A stretch of DNA of 64,000 nt from an uncultured Clostridia bacterium (GCA_947589035.1 CANPYZ010000002.1:57984-121983); one strand, 5' to 3'; shown: positions 1 through 9,263, counted from the stretch's first letter. A program made the numbers and translations. The notes: generated from the sequence alone by a model not told the origin.

Positions 1-711
1 GTTCGGGAATTATTGCAAGCAGTCGTAGACAACAACGGCGGTTCGAATGCGTACATTAAAGGCTATGCCATCGGGGGAAAATCTGGTACATCTGAAAAAT
101 TAGAAACACCGGAAGAAGATTATGTTGCTTCTTATGCATGTTTTGCGCCGGCAGATGATCCGGAAATTGTCATGTTAATAATGGCAGATGACCCCAGAGG
201 GTCAAGTTATTACGGTTCTAAAGTGGCAGCACCATTTTCAAGAATGATTTTAGAAGAGGCATTGCCTTATTTAGGGTATTATCCGGAATACACCGAAGAA
301 GAATATGAACATTTAGATGTTACCGTGCCGTTATTACTGGATAGTCAGGTGACTTCCGCAACGGATACATTGCAGGAACTCGGCTTAGATTATGAAATTA
401 TCGGCAACGGGGAAACGGTTGTCGGTCAATGTCCGCTGACGGGGTACACGGTTTCACCGGAAGGGAAAGTCATTCTTTACACAGAAAAAGACTATGAACC
501 GGAATTTGTCACCGTGCCGGACGTAACAAAATATACTTCTTCTGATGCAAGTCAGGCGTTAATGAATGCGGGCTTGAATTACGTTGAAGCCGGGGCTTCC
601 ACAGAAAGGACGAATGTATTAGTACAAACGCAGTCTATACCAGCCGGAGAAATGGTTGAAGTGGGTACAGTCATTCAATTAGATTATGTTGTAGACAGTC
701 AGGGCGACTGA
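1..711 (+). CDS. spoVD: SpoVD-type penicillin-binding protein, C-terminal part (5' end outside window)
   Basis: This is the C-terminal 236 residues of a class B penicillin-binding protein, a peptidoglycan transpeptidase anchored in the membrane. The frame is open from base 1, so the start lies outside the window. The KSGTSEK motif at residues 27-33 of the visible part is the third transpeptidase active-site box (KTG/KSG). Two PASTA domains follow, at about 103-165 and 168-235. Transpeptidase plus PASTA at the head of a murE-murF-ftsW-murG cluster is the arrangement of SpoVD, the sporulation cortex PBP, or its vegetative paralogue; the sequence alone does not separate these. The gene ends 26 bases before the murE start. 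Confidence 0.88.
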   Translation, partial: VRELLQAVVDNNGGSNAYIKGYAIGGKSGTSEKLETPEEDYVASYACFAPADDPEIVMLIMADDPRGSSYYGSKVAAPFSRMILEEALPYLGYYPEYTEEEYEHLDVTVPLLLDSQVTSATDTLQELGLDYEIIGNGETVVGQCPLTGYTVSPEGKVILYTEKDYEPEFVTVPDVTKYTSSDASQALMNAGLNYVEAGASTERTNVLVQTQSIPAGEMVEVGTVIQLDYVVDSQGD

Positions 712-737
712 AAAATTTTATTCAGGAGATGAAGTTC

Positions 738-2162
738 ATGAAACTTTCAGTTTTATTGGAAAATGCTGTTTCTGTTTCGGAAAAACTTGCGAAAACGGAA
801 ATTTCCGGCATTACAGACGACAGCCGGAAAGTGAATGCAGGGAGTTTATTTGTCTGTATTAAAGGGGATAAATTCGACGGTCACAGTGTTGCCGGAAAAA
901 TGTTAGAACAAGGTGCAGCAGCGGTTGTTGTGGAACGGGATTTACAACTCGGAGAACGGCAAATTTTAGTGAAAGACAGCCGGAATTTTTATGGGAAACT
1001 TTGTGCAGCGTGGTTCGGACATCCGGAACGGAAAATGCGTTTTATCGGCGTAACCGGAACGAATGGAAAAACCACAATCACGAATTTAATTAAAAGAATT
1101 TTAACAGCGAATGGGCATAAAGTTGGACTAATTGGAACAATTCAGAATGAAATCGGTGAAGAAGTCATTCACACAGATAATACAACGCCGTTTACATTCG
1201 AGTTAATGCAATTATATGAAAAAATGTATCAAAGCGGTTGTGATACGGTAGTTATGGAAGTTTCTTCTTTCGGGCTGGTACAGAAACGCATAGGGGAAAC
1301 GCATTTTGACATTGCGGTATTCACGAATTTAACGCAAGACCATTTAGATTATCACCACACAATGGAAAATTATTATCAGGCGAAAAAATTATTATTTTCC
1401 GTTTGTGACAAGGCAGTCATTTATTCTGATGATGAATACGGGAAAAGGCTTTATCAGGAAATTACTTGCGAAAAATATTACTATGGCAGTACAGGGGAAT
1501 ATTGTTGCAAGCCGATTTCTGTAAAAGCAAGCGGAGCTGAATTTTTTCTGAATCAGAAAAAAATTTCTTTGCAGATGACCGGATATTTTAACATTGCTAA
1601 TGCAACAGCAGCATATGCAGTTTGTGAATTATTCGGGCTTGAGGAAAAACAAATTCTTCCGGCGTTGACTTCCTGCACAGGAATAAGAGGAAGATGCGAA
1701 GTTATTCCGACAGGGAAAAATTTTTCCGTAATTTGTGATTATGCACACACGCCTGATGCTCTGGAAAACATTCTTGAAAATGTGAAACTTTACACAGAAT
1801 ATGAATTAGTATGTTTATTCGGCTGCGGCGGAAACAGAGACAGAACGAAACGCCCGTTAATGGCGAAAGCGGCAGCGAAATTCGCCGACAGGTTAATTGT
1901 CACTTCTGATAATCCAAGAGATGAACAACCAGAAGCCATTATTCAGGATATTTTGGAAGGACTGAAAGACAGCGCAACGCCTTATGAAGTTGTTGTTGAC
2001 CGCAGGGAAGCCATTGCCCACGCTTTGAAAACAGCAGAATCAGGGGATGTCATTGTTCTTGCCGGAAAAGGGCATGAAGATTATCAGATATTCGCTAATC
2101 ATCAGTATATACATTTTGATGAACGTGAAGTTGTGGCAGAAGCCTTGAAAAATTTGCATTGA
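738..2162 (+). CDS. murE: UDP-N-acetylmuramoyl-tripeptide synthetase, meso-DAP type
   Basis: MurE adds the third amino acid of the peptidoglycan stem peptide to UDP-MurNAc-L-Ala-D-Glu in the cytoplasm, using ATP. The protein has 474 residues, normal for the family. The Mur ligase P-loop GVTGTNGKTT is at residues 104-113. The DNPR motif at 391-394 is the established signature for meso-diaminopimelate; lysine-adding enzymes differ here. I chose the ATG at 738 because AGGAG at 724-728 is well placed for it, whereas an in-frame ATG at 729 abuts that site. It lies between the PBP gene and murF. Confidence 0.96.
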   Translation: MKLSVLLENAVSVSEKLAKTEISGITDDSRKVNAGSLFVCIKGDKFDGHSVAGKMLEQGAAAVVVERDLQLGERQILVKDSRNFYGKLCAAWFGHPERKMRFIGVTGTNGKTTITNLIKRILTANGHKVGLIGTIQNEIGEEVIHTDNTTPFTFELMQLYEKMYQSGCDTVVMEVSSFGLVQKRIGETHFDIAVFTNLTQDHLDYHHTMENYYQAKKLLFSVCDKAVIYSDDEYGKRLYQEITCEKYYYGSTGEYCCKPISVKASGAEFFLNQKKISLQMTGYFNIANATAAYAVCELFGLEEKQILPALTSCTGIRGRCEVIPTGKNFSVICDYAHTPDALENILENVKLYTEYELVCLFGCGGNRDRTKRPLMAKAAAKFADRLIVTSDNPRDEQPEAIIQDILEGLKDSATPYEVVVDRREAIAHALKTAESGDVIVLAGKGHEDYQIFANHQYIHFDEREVVAEALKNLH

Positions 2163-2179
2163 ACCGGAGGAAAACCAAA

Positions 2180-3529
2180 ATGGAAACGCTTACTTTGAAA
2201 GAAATTGCTGAAAAATTGGGAACGGCTTGCCCAGTTGATGCAGAAATTACGGAAATCAGCACGGACACCCGAAATTTACCGGAAAACTGTTTATTTTTAG
2301 CATTGAGAGGGAAAAAATTCAACGGGCATGATTTTGTGAAACAGGCAATAGAAGCCGGAGCAGTTGCCGCTGTTACGGACACGCAAATTGAAAATTTCCC
2401 TTGTTTAGTTGTGGAAGATACCGGAAAAGCATTATTAGCAATTGCGAATCTTTACCGGAAGAAATTTTCCGTTCCTGTTGTTGCTGTGACGGGGAGTGTT
2501 GGAAAAACCACAACAAAAGAATTAATTGCTTGCGTACTTTCGGAACGGTTTAACACGTTACGGACAGAAGCGAATTTAAATAATGAAATTGGTATGCCGA
2601 AAACAATTCTGCAATTCACCGCTGAACAGGAAGCAATGGTGTTAGAAATGGGTATGAATCATTTCGGGGAAATTGCGAACATGAGCCGGAGTGCAGAACC
2701 AACAATTGCGGTCATTACGAATATTGGCTTTTCACATGTGGAAAATTTAGGTTCACAGGAAGGCATTAAAAAAGCAAAATTAGAAATTTTAGAGGGAATG
2801 CCGGAAAATGCGCCTTTAATTACTAATGCAGATGATTTGTTACTGTGCAAATTAAAACAGGAATTGTCAAGACCGGTATATACTTTTTCCACGAAAGGCA
2901 ATGCAGCAGATGTGACAGCGGAGGACATACGGGAAGAAAACGGCGTGACGACGTTTTCCATTTGCAGTGACGGGAAAAAACGCTTAGCCGTTCTTCCGGC
3001 AATCGGGGAACATAATATTCAGAATGCCTTAGCGGCGTATTTAGTAGGAAAATTAACCGGAATGGAAGAACAGGAAATTCTATGCGGTTTAGCAAGTTAT
3101 CAGCCTGTAGGAATGCGGCAGAATATTATGGAAAAAAACGGGCAGATTATTATTGCAGATTGCTATAATGCAAGTCCTGATTCCATGCAGGCAGGCTTGA
3201 ATGTGTTAAGCCATTACCTGACAGAAGGAAGAAAAATTGCCGTTCTCGGAGATATGTTAGAATTAGGGAACATGACGGAAGAACTTCATGCCAAAGTGGG
3301 GGAAATGGTCAGCCGTGCAGGAATTGACGCTGTTTTCTGTTACGGGGAAGCTGCTGAACGAATTGCGGAACATGCCGGAAACAAAATCATGAAATTCTGC
3401 ACCACTCAGCCAGAAATTTTAGTAGAAAAATTACGTGAAACGGTTCAGGAGGGAGACGTACTTCTGTTCAAAGCAAGTCACGGAATGCATTTAGAAGAAA
3501 TCATTCATGAGCTTTACGGAGAGGAATAA
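2180..3529 (+). CDS. murF: UDP-N-acetylmuramoyl-tripeptide--D-alanyl-D-alanine ligase
   Basis: MurF joins D-Ala-D-Ala to the UDP-MurNAc-tripeptide, completing the cytoplasmic pentapeptide precursor. The protein has 449 residues, with the ATP-binding motif VTGSVGKTTTK at 103-113 and the later Mur ligase motif ADCYNASPDS. The ATG at 2180 follows CCGGAGG at 2164-2170 with good spacing; the frame is open further upstream to a TTG at 2159 inside murE, which is not needed. Its last base is the first base of the next gene (TAATG junction), so the two are probably translationally coupled. Confidence 0.96.
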   Translation: METLTLKEIAEKLGTACPVDAEITEISTDTRNLPENCLFLALRGKKFNGHDFVKQAIEAGAVAAVTDTQIENFPCLVVEDTGKALLAIANLYRKKFSVPVVAVTGSVGKTTTKELIACVLSERFNTLRTEANLNNEIGMPKTILQFTAEQEAMVLEMGMNHFGEIANMSRSAEPTIAVITNIGFSHVENLGSQEGIKKAKLEILEGMPENAPLITNADDLLLCKLKQELSRPVYTFSTKGNAADVTAEDIREENGVTTFSICSDGKKRLAVLPAIGEHNIQNALAAYLVGKLTGMEEQEILCGLASYQPVGMRQNIMEKNGQIIIADCYNASPDSMQAGLNVLSHYLTEGRKIAVLGDMLELGNMTEELHAKVGEMVSRAGIDAVFCYGEAAERIAEHAGNKIMKFCTTQPEILVEKLRETVQEGDVLLFKASHGMHLEEIIHELYGEE

Positions 3530-4494
3530 TGCCGGTCTGGTTACAAATTACCGCCGCAGTCAGTGCCGCCTTGTGCAGTGGGGTAATGGGAATAGCATTA
3601 ATTCCGTTTTTAGAAAAATGCCGCTTTTGTGAACCGGATTCGGAAAATCAGAATACACCGGAAGTTTCTCAAGAAAAAGTAAAGCCTACAATGTGCGGAA
3701 TTTTATTATTATTCGGGAGTACAGCAGGTTTAGTGTTAAGTTATACACTGTATATGCAGTTTGGCGGAGCAGACAGAACAGGAATTGAATTTCAGACGGA
3801 AAGCCGTGCGCTCAGGCTAATCATGATACAAGGCTTAATTACAGGCTTTTTAGGTTGGTTAATGGACTATCAGCGGACGGTCAGAAGAAAACCCGATACC
3901 GGAGAAATTAATTTTTTAGTGATACTAATGATATTTCTCACGAATTATAGTTTTTTAAAATTTTTACCGGAAGAAAATGTTTTAAATTTAGGGTTTATGC
4001 AGTGGAATGCAGGAAAGTTAAGTGTTTTTGTTAGGGCAGTTTTATTAACAGGATTTTGGGCGAGTATGCAAAAGCCGGAACAGACTACTGACGGCATAAG
4101 CATTACAGCAAGCGGTGTGCAGTGTTTATGTTTAGCAATACTTAGTCTTTCGGGAAAGCAAAATATCAATGCATTATATGCTTTAACAATTGCGGGAGCG
4201 TGTGCAGGGTGTTTTTACTGGAATCTTCCGGAATCGAAATGCCGTTTAGGGCAGACGGGAACTTATTGGTTAGGGATAACTATTCCGATGTTATGCAGTA
4301 ATCTGCATCAATGGAATGATTTTCTGTTATACATGGCAGTATGGATAGTGAACTGGCTTCCTTCTGTGCTGAAAAAGAAAACGCTTTTAGAATTATTAAA
4401 GCGTGAAGGAATGACAGCTCTGCAAAGAATTATGATTCTGACAGGATTTGCATTATTTTGCGGAATATTATCCATTATGCCGGAACATACCTGA
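3529..4494 (+). CDS. MraY-like integral membrane protein lacking catalytic residues
   Basis: This gene occupies the mraY position of the dcw cluster and its 321-residue length matches MraY, which makes lipid I from UDP-MurNAc-pentapeptide and undecaprenyl phosphate. Traces of MraY can be read along its length: PTMCG (53-57) for PTMGG, GWLMDYQRTVRRK (109-121) for GFLDDYLKVVKKR, TDGI (187-190) for TDGLDG, WNLPESKCRLGQTGT (231-245) for FNAHPAKVFMGDTGS, and KREGMTALQ (291-299) after the place of the HHHFE motif. The first Asp of the DD pair is Met112, the Asp of GDTGS is Gln242, and the triple histidine is gone. The frame is intact and hydrophobic throughout, so it looks like a maintained pseudoenzyme rather than a decaying gene. 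Function unknown; a true mraY should exist elsewhere. Confidence 0.72.
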   Translation: MPVWLQITAAVSAALCSGVMGIALIPFLEKCRFCEPDSENQNTPEVSQEKVKPTMCGILLLFGSTAGLVLSYTLYMQFGGADRTGIEFQTESRALRLIMIQGLITGFLGWLMDYQRTVRRKPDTGEINFLVILMIFLTNYSFLKFLPEENVLNLGFMQWNAGKLSVFVRAVLLTGFWASMQKPEQTTDGISITASGVQCLCLAILSLSGKQNINALYALTIAGACAGCFYWNLPESKCRLGQTGTYWLGITIPMLCSNLHQWNDFLLYMAVWIVNWLPSVLKKKTLLELLKREGMTALQRIMILTGFALFCGILSIMPEHT

Positions 4495-4511
4495 AAGGGA
4501 GGCGGAAATTC

Positions 4512-5690
4512 GTGAAACTGGAAAGAAAAAAAATACGCATGACAGGCGTAAATATGACATTTGCAATAGTGGTGTTGTTACTTTTAGGAATAGGCATTAT
4601 TATGATGTTTTCGGCGAGTTATGCCATAGCCATTAACGAAGGGAAACCTGGGTATTATTACGCATTAAGACAGGCAATTTTCGGGGCAGTTGGTATTGTG
4701 GCAATGGTCATTGCCTCATTTATTGACTATCATGTGTATCAGAAAGCTTGGATAGCAGTGGGGTCATATGCGGGCAGTGTAGTTTTATTAGTTGTGGTGT
4801 TATTTTTCGGAACGGATTTAGGCACAGGCTGTAAACGTTGGTTAAATTTACCGGGAGGAATGACATTCCAGCCGTCGGAATTAGCAAAATTTGCAATTGT
4901 GATTTTATTTGCCTATTTGATAGATGTCAATTCCGAACGAATGAAAACATTCAAATATGGCACATTATTTTATATGCTTTTATTGGGTGTTATTGCAGGA
5001 TTGCTCATGCAACAGCCGCATTTGTCGTGTACACTGTTAATTGCTATGATGGGCGTAGCATTATTATTTATCGGCGGTGCTAAAACTTTGCATTTAGTCC
5101 TTTCCGGACTGGTTGGTTTAGCTGGTGTAGCGTTAATGGTTCTGCAAAAAGTACTCAGTGGAGACCAGACTTATTTTTTAACGAGACTTGAAACATGGTT
5201 TCACCCATTCGACTATGAAGATGCCTACCAGACACAGCAATCACTAATTGCTATTGGTTCAGGCGGTGCATTTGGTTTAGGATTAGGAGAATCCCGACAG
5301 AAATATTTATATTTGCCGGAATCGGAAAATGACTTTGTTTTTTCCATTATTTGTGAAGAATTAGGCTTTGTCGGAGCATTGACAGTGATTTTACTGTTTC
5401 TGCTTTTGGTTGCGCAGGGGTTTCACATTGCCACGCACAGCAAAGACAGATTCGGAATGTTAGTTGCGGCAGGGTTTACGCTGCAAATCGGGTTACAGGC
5501 ATTTATTAACATTGCCGTTGTCAGCAATCTGTTTCCGAATACCGGAATTAGCTTGCCATTTTTCAGTTACGGCGGTACAGCGTTAATGATGCAATTATTT
5601 GAAATGGGCATTGTGCTGAATATTTCACGGGGGCGGTATGTCATGAACCAGAACACACGGAAAAAAACCGCACAACCGGAAACGGCATAA
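4512..5690 (+). CDS. ftsW: SEDS-family peptidoglycan glycosyltransferase, FtsW/SpoVE type
   Basis: SEDS proteins polymerise lipid II into glycan strands in the membrane, working with a class B PBP such as the one at the start of this window. The protein has 392 residues and about ten transmembrane segments. Family motifs include TDLGTGCKRWLNL, QPSELAK and ENDFVFSIICEELGF. The GTG at 4512 follows AGGGAGG at 4497-4503; the frame is open upstream but would overlap the previous gene. The cluster context fits either FtsW (division) or SpoVE (sporulation), which cannot be separated here. Confidence 0.92.
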   Translation: MKLERKKIRMTGVNMTFAIVVLLLLGIGIIMMFSASYAIAINEGKPGYYYALRQAIFGAVGIVAMVIASFIDYHVYQKAWIAVGSYAGSVVLLVVVLFFGTDLGTGCKRWLNLPGGMTFQPSELAKFAIVILFAYLIDVNSERMKTFKYGTLFYMLLLGVIAGLLMQQPHLSCTLLIAMMGVALLFIGGAKTLHLVLSGLVGLAGVALMVLQKVLSGDQTYFLTRLETWFHPFDYEDAYQTQQSLIAIGSGGAFGLGLGESRQKYLYLPESENDFVFSIICEELGFVGALTVILLFLLLVAQGFHIATHSKDRFGMLVAAGFTLQIGLQAFINIAVVSNLFPNTGISLPFFSYGGTALMMQLFEMGIVLNISRGRYVMNQNTRKKTAQPETA

Positions 5691-5717
5691 TTAACAATTT
5701 CAGAAAGGAACACAAAC

Positions 5718-6845
5718 ATGAAAGTATTACTCGCAGGGGGCGGAACGGGCGGACACATCAATCCGGCGTTAGCGATTGCCGGAATCATTCGGAAACATAT
5801 TCCGGAAACGGAATTTTTATTCGCCGGAACGCCGAACGGCATGGAAGCGAAACTCATTCCGGAAGCCGGTTATAAAATAGAATTTATTAAAGTTGCCGGA
5901 TTTCAAAGAAAACTTACTTTAGAAAATATTGGAAGAAATATAAAAGCGGTTTATTATTTAGCAGGTTCAGGAAAACGGGCGAAAGAAATTATTCAGGGAT
6001 TTCAGCCGGATATTGCAATTGGAACGGGCGGTTATGTTGCCGGACCGGTCATTCGCATGGCAGCGAAAATGGGCATTCCGTCAGCAATTCATGAACAAAA
6101 TGCTTATCCCGGGGTAACGAATAAACTTTTAGCGAAAGAAGTCAGTCATGTGATGCTGACTGTAGAAGAAGCGAAAGACTATTTTCCGGAGAAAATGCAA
6201 TACACGGTAACGGGGTTGCCTGTTCGTGCAGAATTATTAAAAAAATCTAAAGCGCAGGCACGGGCGGAATTAGGATTTGATGACAAATTCTGTATATTAT
6301 CCTTCGGGGGAAGTCTCGGCGCAGGGTGCATCAATGAAACAATGGCAGAAGTATTTCAATGGCATGTTTCTAAAAATTTAGCAATCAATCATATTCACGG
6401 TTACGGCGGTATGGGGAAAGAAACATTTCCGGCGAAAATGAAAGAATATCACGTTCCCCTGAAAAGTAAATGCATTCGAATTACAGAATATATTCATGAT
6501 ATGGACACTTGCATGGCGGCGGCGGATTTAGTTATTTGCCGTTCCGGAGCGAATGCGCTTGCGGAATTAGAAGCATTAGGAAAACCGTCAATTTTGATTC
6601 CCTCGCCGATTGTTGCCGGAAATCATCAATATCATAATGCAATGGTATTAGGAAAAGCCGGAGCGGCAATTGTCATTGAACAGAAAAATATTACTAATCA
6701 AGACATGATTGCGCATATTGAAAAACTTTACCAAAATCCGGAAAAATTACGGAGTATGGCTAAGCAGGCAGCTTCTTTAGCTATTCCGGACACGGAAGAA
6801 AGAATTTGGAAAGTCATTCAGAACTTAATTTCGGAAAAGAAATAA
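5718..6845 (+). CDS. murG: UDP-GlcNAc:lipid I N-acetylglucosaminyltransferase
   Basis: MurG transfers GlcNAc onto lipid I to make lipid II at the inner face of the membrane. The protein has 375 residues, with the N-terminal GGGTGGH loop at residues 7-13 and the motif SFGGSLGAGCINE, where the family usually has GGSQGA. ICRSGANALAELEALGKPS is the conserved UDP-GlcNAc-binding region. A ribosome site (GAAAGGA) precedes the ATG. Family glycosyltransferase residues appear intact, in contrast to the MraY-like protein two genes upstream. Confidence 0.96.
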   Translation: MKVLLAGGGTGGHINPALAIAGIIRKHIPETEFLFAGTPNGMEAKLIPEAGYKIEFIKVAGFQRKLTLENIGRNIKAVYYLAGSGKRAKEIIQGFQPDIAIGTGGYVAGPVIRMAAKMGIPSAIHEQNAYPGVTNKLLAKEVSHVMLTVEEAKDYFPEKMQYTVTGLPVRAELLKKSKAQARAELGFDDKFCILSFGGSLGAGCINETMAEVFQWHVSKNLAINHIHGYGGMGKETFPAKMKEYHVPLKSKCIRITEYIHDMDTCMAAADLVICRSGANALAELEALGKPSILIPSPIVAGNHQYHNAMVLGKAGAAIVIEQKNITNQDMIAHIEKLYQNPEKLRSMAKQAASLAIPDTEERIWKVIQNLISEKK

Positions 6846-6856
6846 TTCTGCACCGG

Positions 6857-6900
6857 ACTGACACTTTTTACATACTATGCAAAATGAAAGGAGTGTCAGT
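6857..6900 (+). promoter_or_regulatory. Inverted repeat covering the murA ribosome-binding site
   Basis: ACTGACACT at 6857-6865 and AGTGTCAGT at 6892-6900 are a perfect 9-bp inverted repeat with a 26-nt loop. The right arm overlaps the end of the murA ribosome site (AAAGGAG, 6887-6893) and ends one base before the ATG. Folding would hide the start region of murA in the mRNA. There is no U-run, so it does not look like a terminator. A translational control role is inference. Confidence 0.5.
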
Positions 6901-6901
6901 A

Positions 6902-8155
6902 ATGCAAAAATTTGTGATACACGGAGGGAAACGTTTAGAAGGTGACATTACAGTACAGGGGGCGAAAAACAGTGCTTTACCGATTTTGTCGGCAGCAATG
7001 CTTTGTGATGGGGAAAGTATTTTAGAAAATTGTCCGGAACTTTCGGACGTTTACGCCGCTTGTCAGATTTTAACGCATTCAGGCTGTCGGTGCAGAATGG
7101 AAAATCACACAGTAACCATACAGGCGGAAACTATTCAGAATGCGGAAATTCCGGAAAATTTAATGCAGGAAATGCGGTCATCAATTATTTTTTTAGGGGC
7201 AATGCTGGGAAGAACAGGAGAATGCATTTCCGGTTATCCGGGGGGCTGTGAATTAGGGTCAAGACCAATTGATTTGCATTTGCAAGCATTTCAGAAAATG
7301 GGCGTGAAAATTCAGGAAGAAAACGGAATCCTTTTCTGCACAACGCCGAACGGCTTACACGGGGCGAAAATTCATTTACAATTTCCGTCCGTGGGCGCAA
7401 CGGAAAATATCATGCTTGCAGCAGTGCTTGCCGACGGGGAAACAATCATTAGTAATGCCGCAAGGGAGCCGGAAATTTTCGATTTAGCGAACTATTTAAA
7501 AAAATGCGGTGCGAAAATTACCGGAGCAGGAGAGAGTACAATTTTCATTGAGGGGGTAAAGAAATTACATGGCTGTACATACCGGATTATGCCTGACCGG
7601 ATAGTGACAGCCACATGGTTAGCCGCCGCAGCTGCAACAGGCGGAACAATTCGTTTATTGCAGGCGGACACGGGAAGTTTAGAAGGCATTTTAGACGTAT
7701 TCGAACAAATGCATTGTTCATGCAGTCACACGAAGAAAACAATTTGTTTTTCGGCGAATAAACCGTTAAAAGCAATTCGTTGCCTGAAAACAATGCCTTA
7801 CCCGGGATTTCCCACAGATGCGCAAGCAATCGTGATGGCGGTGCTTTGTCAGGTAAAAGGAACATCTTTAATTGAAGAAACAATATTTGAAAATCGTTTC
7901 CGGCATACAGATGCACTAATGAGAATGGGAGCAGATATTCAAATTGCTGGACGGGCGGCAATTGTGCATGGTGTGAAAAAATTACACGGTGCAACAGTCA
8001 GCGCAACGGATTTACGAGGAGGAGCGGCAATGTTAATTGCTGGACTCAGTGCGGAAGGGGAAACAGTCATTACAGAACTTTCGCACATCGACAGAGGATA
8101 TGACAAACCGGAAAAAATTTTAGCGAATATAGGGGCAGACATTCGGAGAAGATAA
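6902..8155 (+). CDS. murA: UDP-N-acetylglucosamine 1-carboxyvinyltransferase
   Basis: MurA transfers enolpyruvate from PEP to UDP-GlcNAc, the first committed step of peptidoglycan synthesis and the target of fosfomycin. The protein has 417 residues. The substrate-binding K22-N23 pair lies in GAKNSALPIL, and the catalytic cysteine is Cys116 in PGGCELGSRP, so it would be expected to react with fosfomycin. The ATG at 6902 is set by AAAGGAG at 6887-6893. The gene follows murG after a 56-base gap that carries an inverted repeat. Confidence 0.96.
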   Translation: MQKFVIHGGKRLEGDITVQGAKNSALPILSAAMLCDGESILENCPELSDVYAACQILTHSGCRCRMENHTVTIQAETIQNAEIPENLMQEMRSSIIFLGAMLGRTGECISGYPGGCELGSRPIDLHLQAFQKMGVKIQEENGILFCTTPNGLHGAKIHLQFPSVGATENIMLAAVLADGETIISNAAREPEIFDLANYLKKCGAKITGAGESTIFIEGVKKLHGCTYRIMPDRIVTATWLAAAAATGGTIRLLQADTGSLEGILDVFEQMHCSCSHTKKTICFSANKPLKAIRCLKTMPYPGFPTDAQAIVMAVLCQVKGTSLIEETIFENRFRHTDALMRMGADIQIAGRAAIVHGVKKLHGATVSATDLRGGAAMLIAGLSAEGETVITELSHIDRGYDKPEKILANIGADIRRR

Positions 8156-8184
8156 AGGCTTTTAATGCGAGGAAGTGAGCAGAA

Positions 8185-9090
8185 TTGAGAGATATTGAAA
8201 AATTGAATATGTCACATGATGCAGACACAAGAAGAATCCGTCGTCGTCGTCGGGGGCGTTCGTTATATGCATTACTGGGAATTATTCTGACATTTGCAAT
8301 TATCATCACTTTGTCAATGACAATCTTTTTCAATATTAAAACCATACGGGTGACGGGTGATGCGGAATATACGCCGGAAGAAATTGTTGAAGCCGTTGGT
8401 GTTTCCAAAGGGGATAACATGATGCGGATTCATCTTGACGAACAGGAAACGAAAGCGGAAGAATTACTGATTAATGCTGAACAGGTAGACATTCAAAGAC
8501 AGTTTCCGAGTACATTAGTCATTGACGTGCAGAAAGCCATTCCGGCGTATAATGTCAGTTATGAAGAAGGAACGTTAATTGTCAGCGAACAGAATAAAAT
8601 TCTCCGTAACAGCATGGACCCAGTAGAAGGCTTAATCAGCATTACCGGATATGAACCGGAAGAAACTACTCCAGGGAAACGCCTTTCCGCTAAAGAAGAA
8701 CGGCAAGAGAAAATTTTTTCTTCTTTTCAGGAAATTTTGCAGGAAATGGATTTAACCGTGCCGATTGCTTCTATAGATATATCTGATTTGAATAATATTC
8801 AAGTCAGTTTTGACCATAGAATTGAATTTTCCATGGGAAACTGGAGTGAAATTCCCTATAAAATTCGTTTTGCGGAGCAAGTCATTGCCGAACAGCCGGA
8901 AGGCAAAGAAGGCTATTTAACGATGATTGGCACGAATCAATGTTCTTTCCGGAATAAGTCCGACGTGGAAAACGCTGAAAAAGCGGCAGAATGGAAAGCT
9001 GCCGCCCAGCAGGAAGCCTTAACGGAAAACATGCCGGAAAATTCAGAAACAGTTGCTGTACTGCCGGAGAGTGCTGAACAAGTTGAATAA
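8185..9090 (+). CDS. ftsQ: Cell division protein FtsQ/DivIB
   Basis: FtsQ/DivIB is a bitopic membrane protein of the divisome that links early and late division proteins. The 301-residue sequence has an arginine-rich cytoplasmic N-terminus (RRIRRRRRGRS), one membrane segment at about residues 28-50, then the POTRA-like start NIKTIRVTGDAEYTPEEI and a beta-rich extracytoplasmic domain. The C-terminal tail is rich in Ala and Glu. The TTG at 8185 is preceded by GAGGAAG; an ATG at 8209 is possible. It sits between murA and ftsZ, the classical position. Confidence 0.88.
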   Translation: MRDIEKLNMSHDADTRRIRRRRRGRSLYALLGIILTFAIIITLSMTIFFNIKTIRVTGDAEYTPEEIVEAVGVSKGDNMMRIHLDEQETKAEELLINAEQVDIQRQFPSTLVIDVQKAIPAYNVSYEEGTLIVSEQNKILRNSMDPVEGLISITGYEPEETTPGKRLSAKEERQEKIFSSFQEILQEMDLTVPIASIDISDLNNIQVSFDHRIEFSMGNWSEIPYKIRFAEQVIAEQPEGKEGYLTMIGTNQCSFRNKSDVENAEKAAEWKAAAQQEALTENMPENSETVAVLPESAEQVE

Positions 9091-9180
9091 AATTTTCTGT
9101 ATATTTTTGTGAAAATCACTCAAAAAACAGTGGGCAAAGTTGTATGTTTCAGGAAAATTTGAAATTTTGTCAAAAAACTA

Positions 9181-9209
9181 TTGCAAATTTCAATGAGATG
9201 TGTTAAAAT
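9181..9209 (+). promoter_or_regulatory. SigA-type promoter for ftsZ
   Basis: TTGCAA (9181-9186), a 17-base spacer and TAAAAT (9204-9209) lie 55 bases before the ftsZ start, in a 173-base gap after ftsQ. ftsZ can therefore be transcribed independently of the upstream mur genes. Confidence 0.7.
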
Positions 9210-9263
9210 AAGATTATCTAAGTATTTTTTACGGAATTTTGATTCTGGTAGGAGGAACAAATA

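Noticed and set aside
3529..4494. Calling the gene after murF a functional mraY
   Set aside because: Position and length fit, but the catalytic Asp residues and the HHH motif are replaced.
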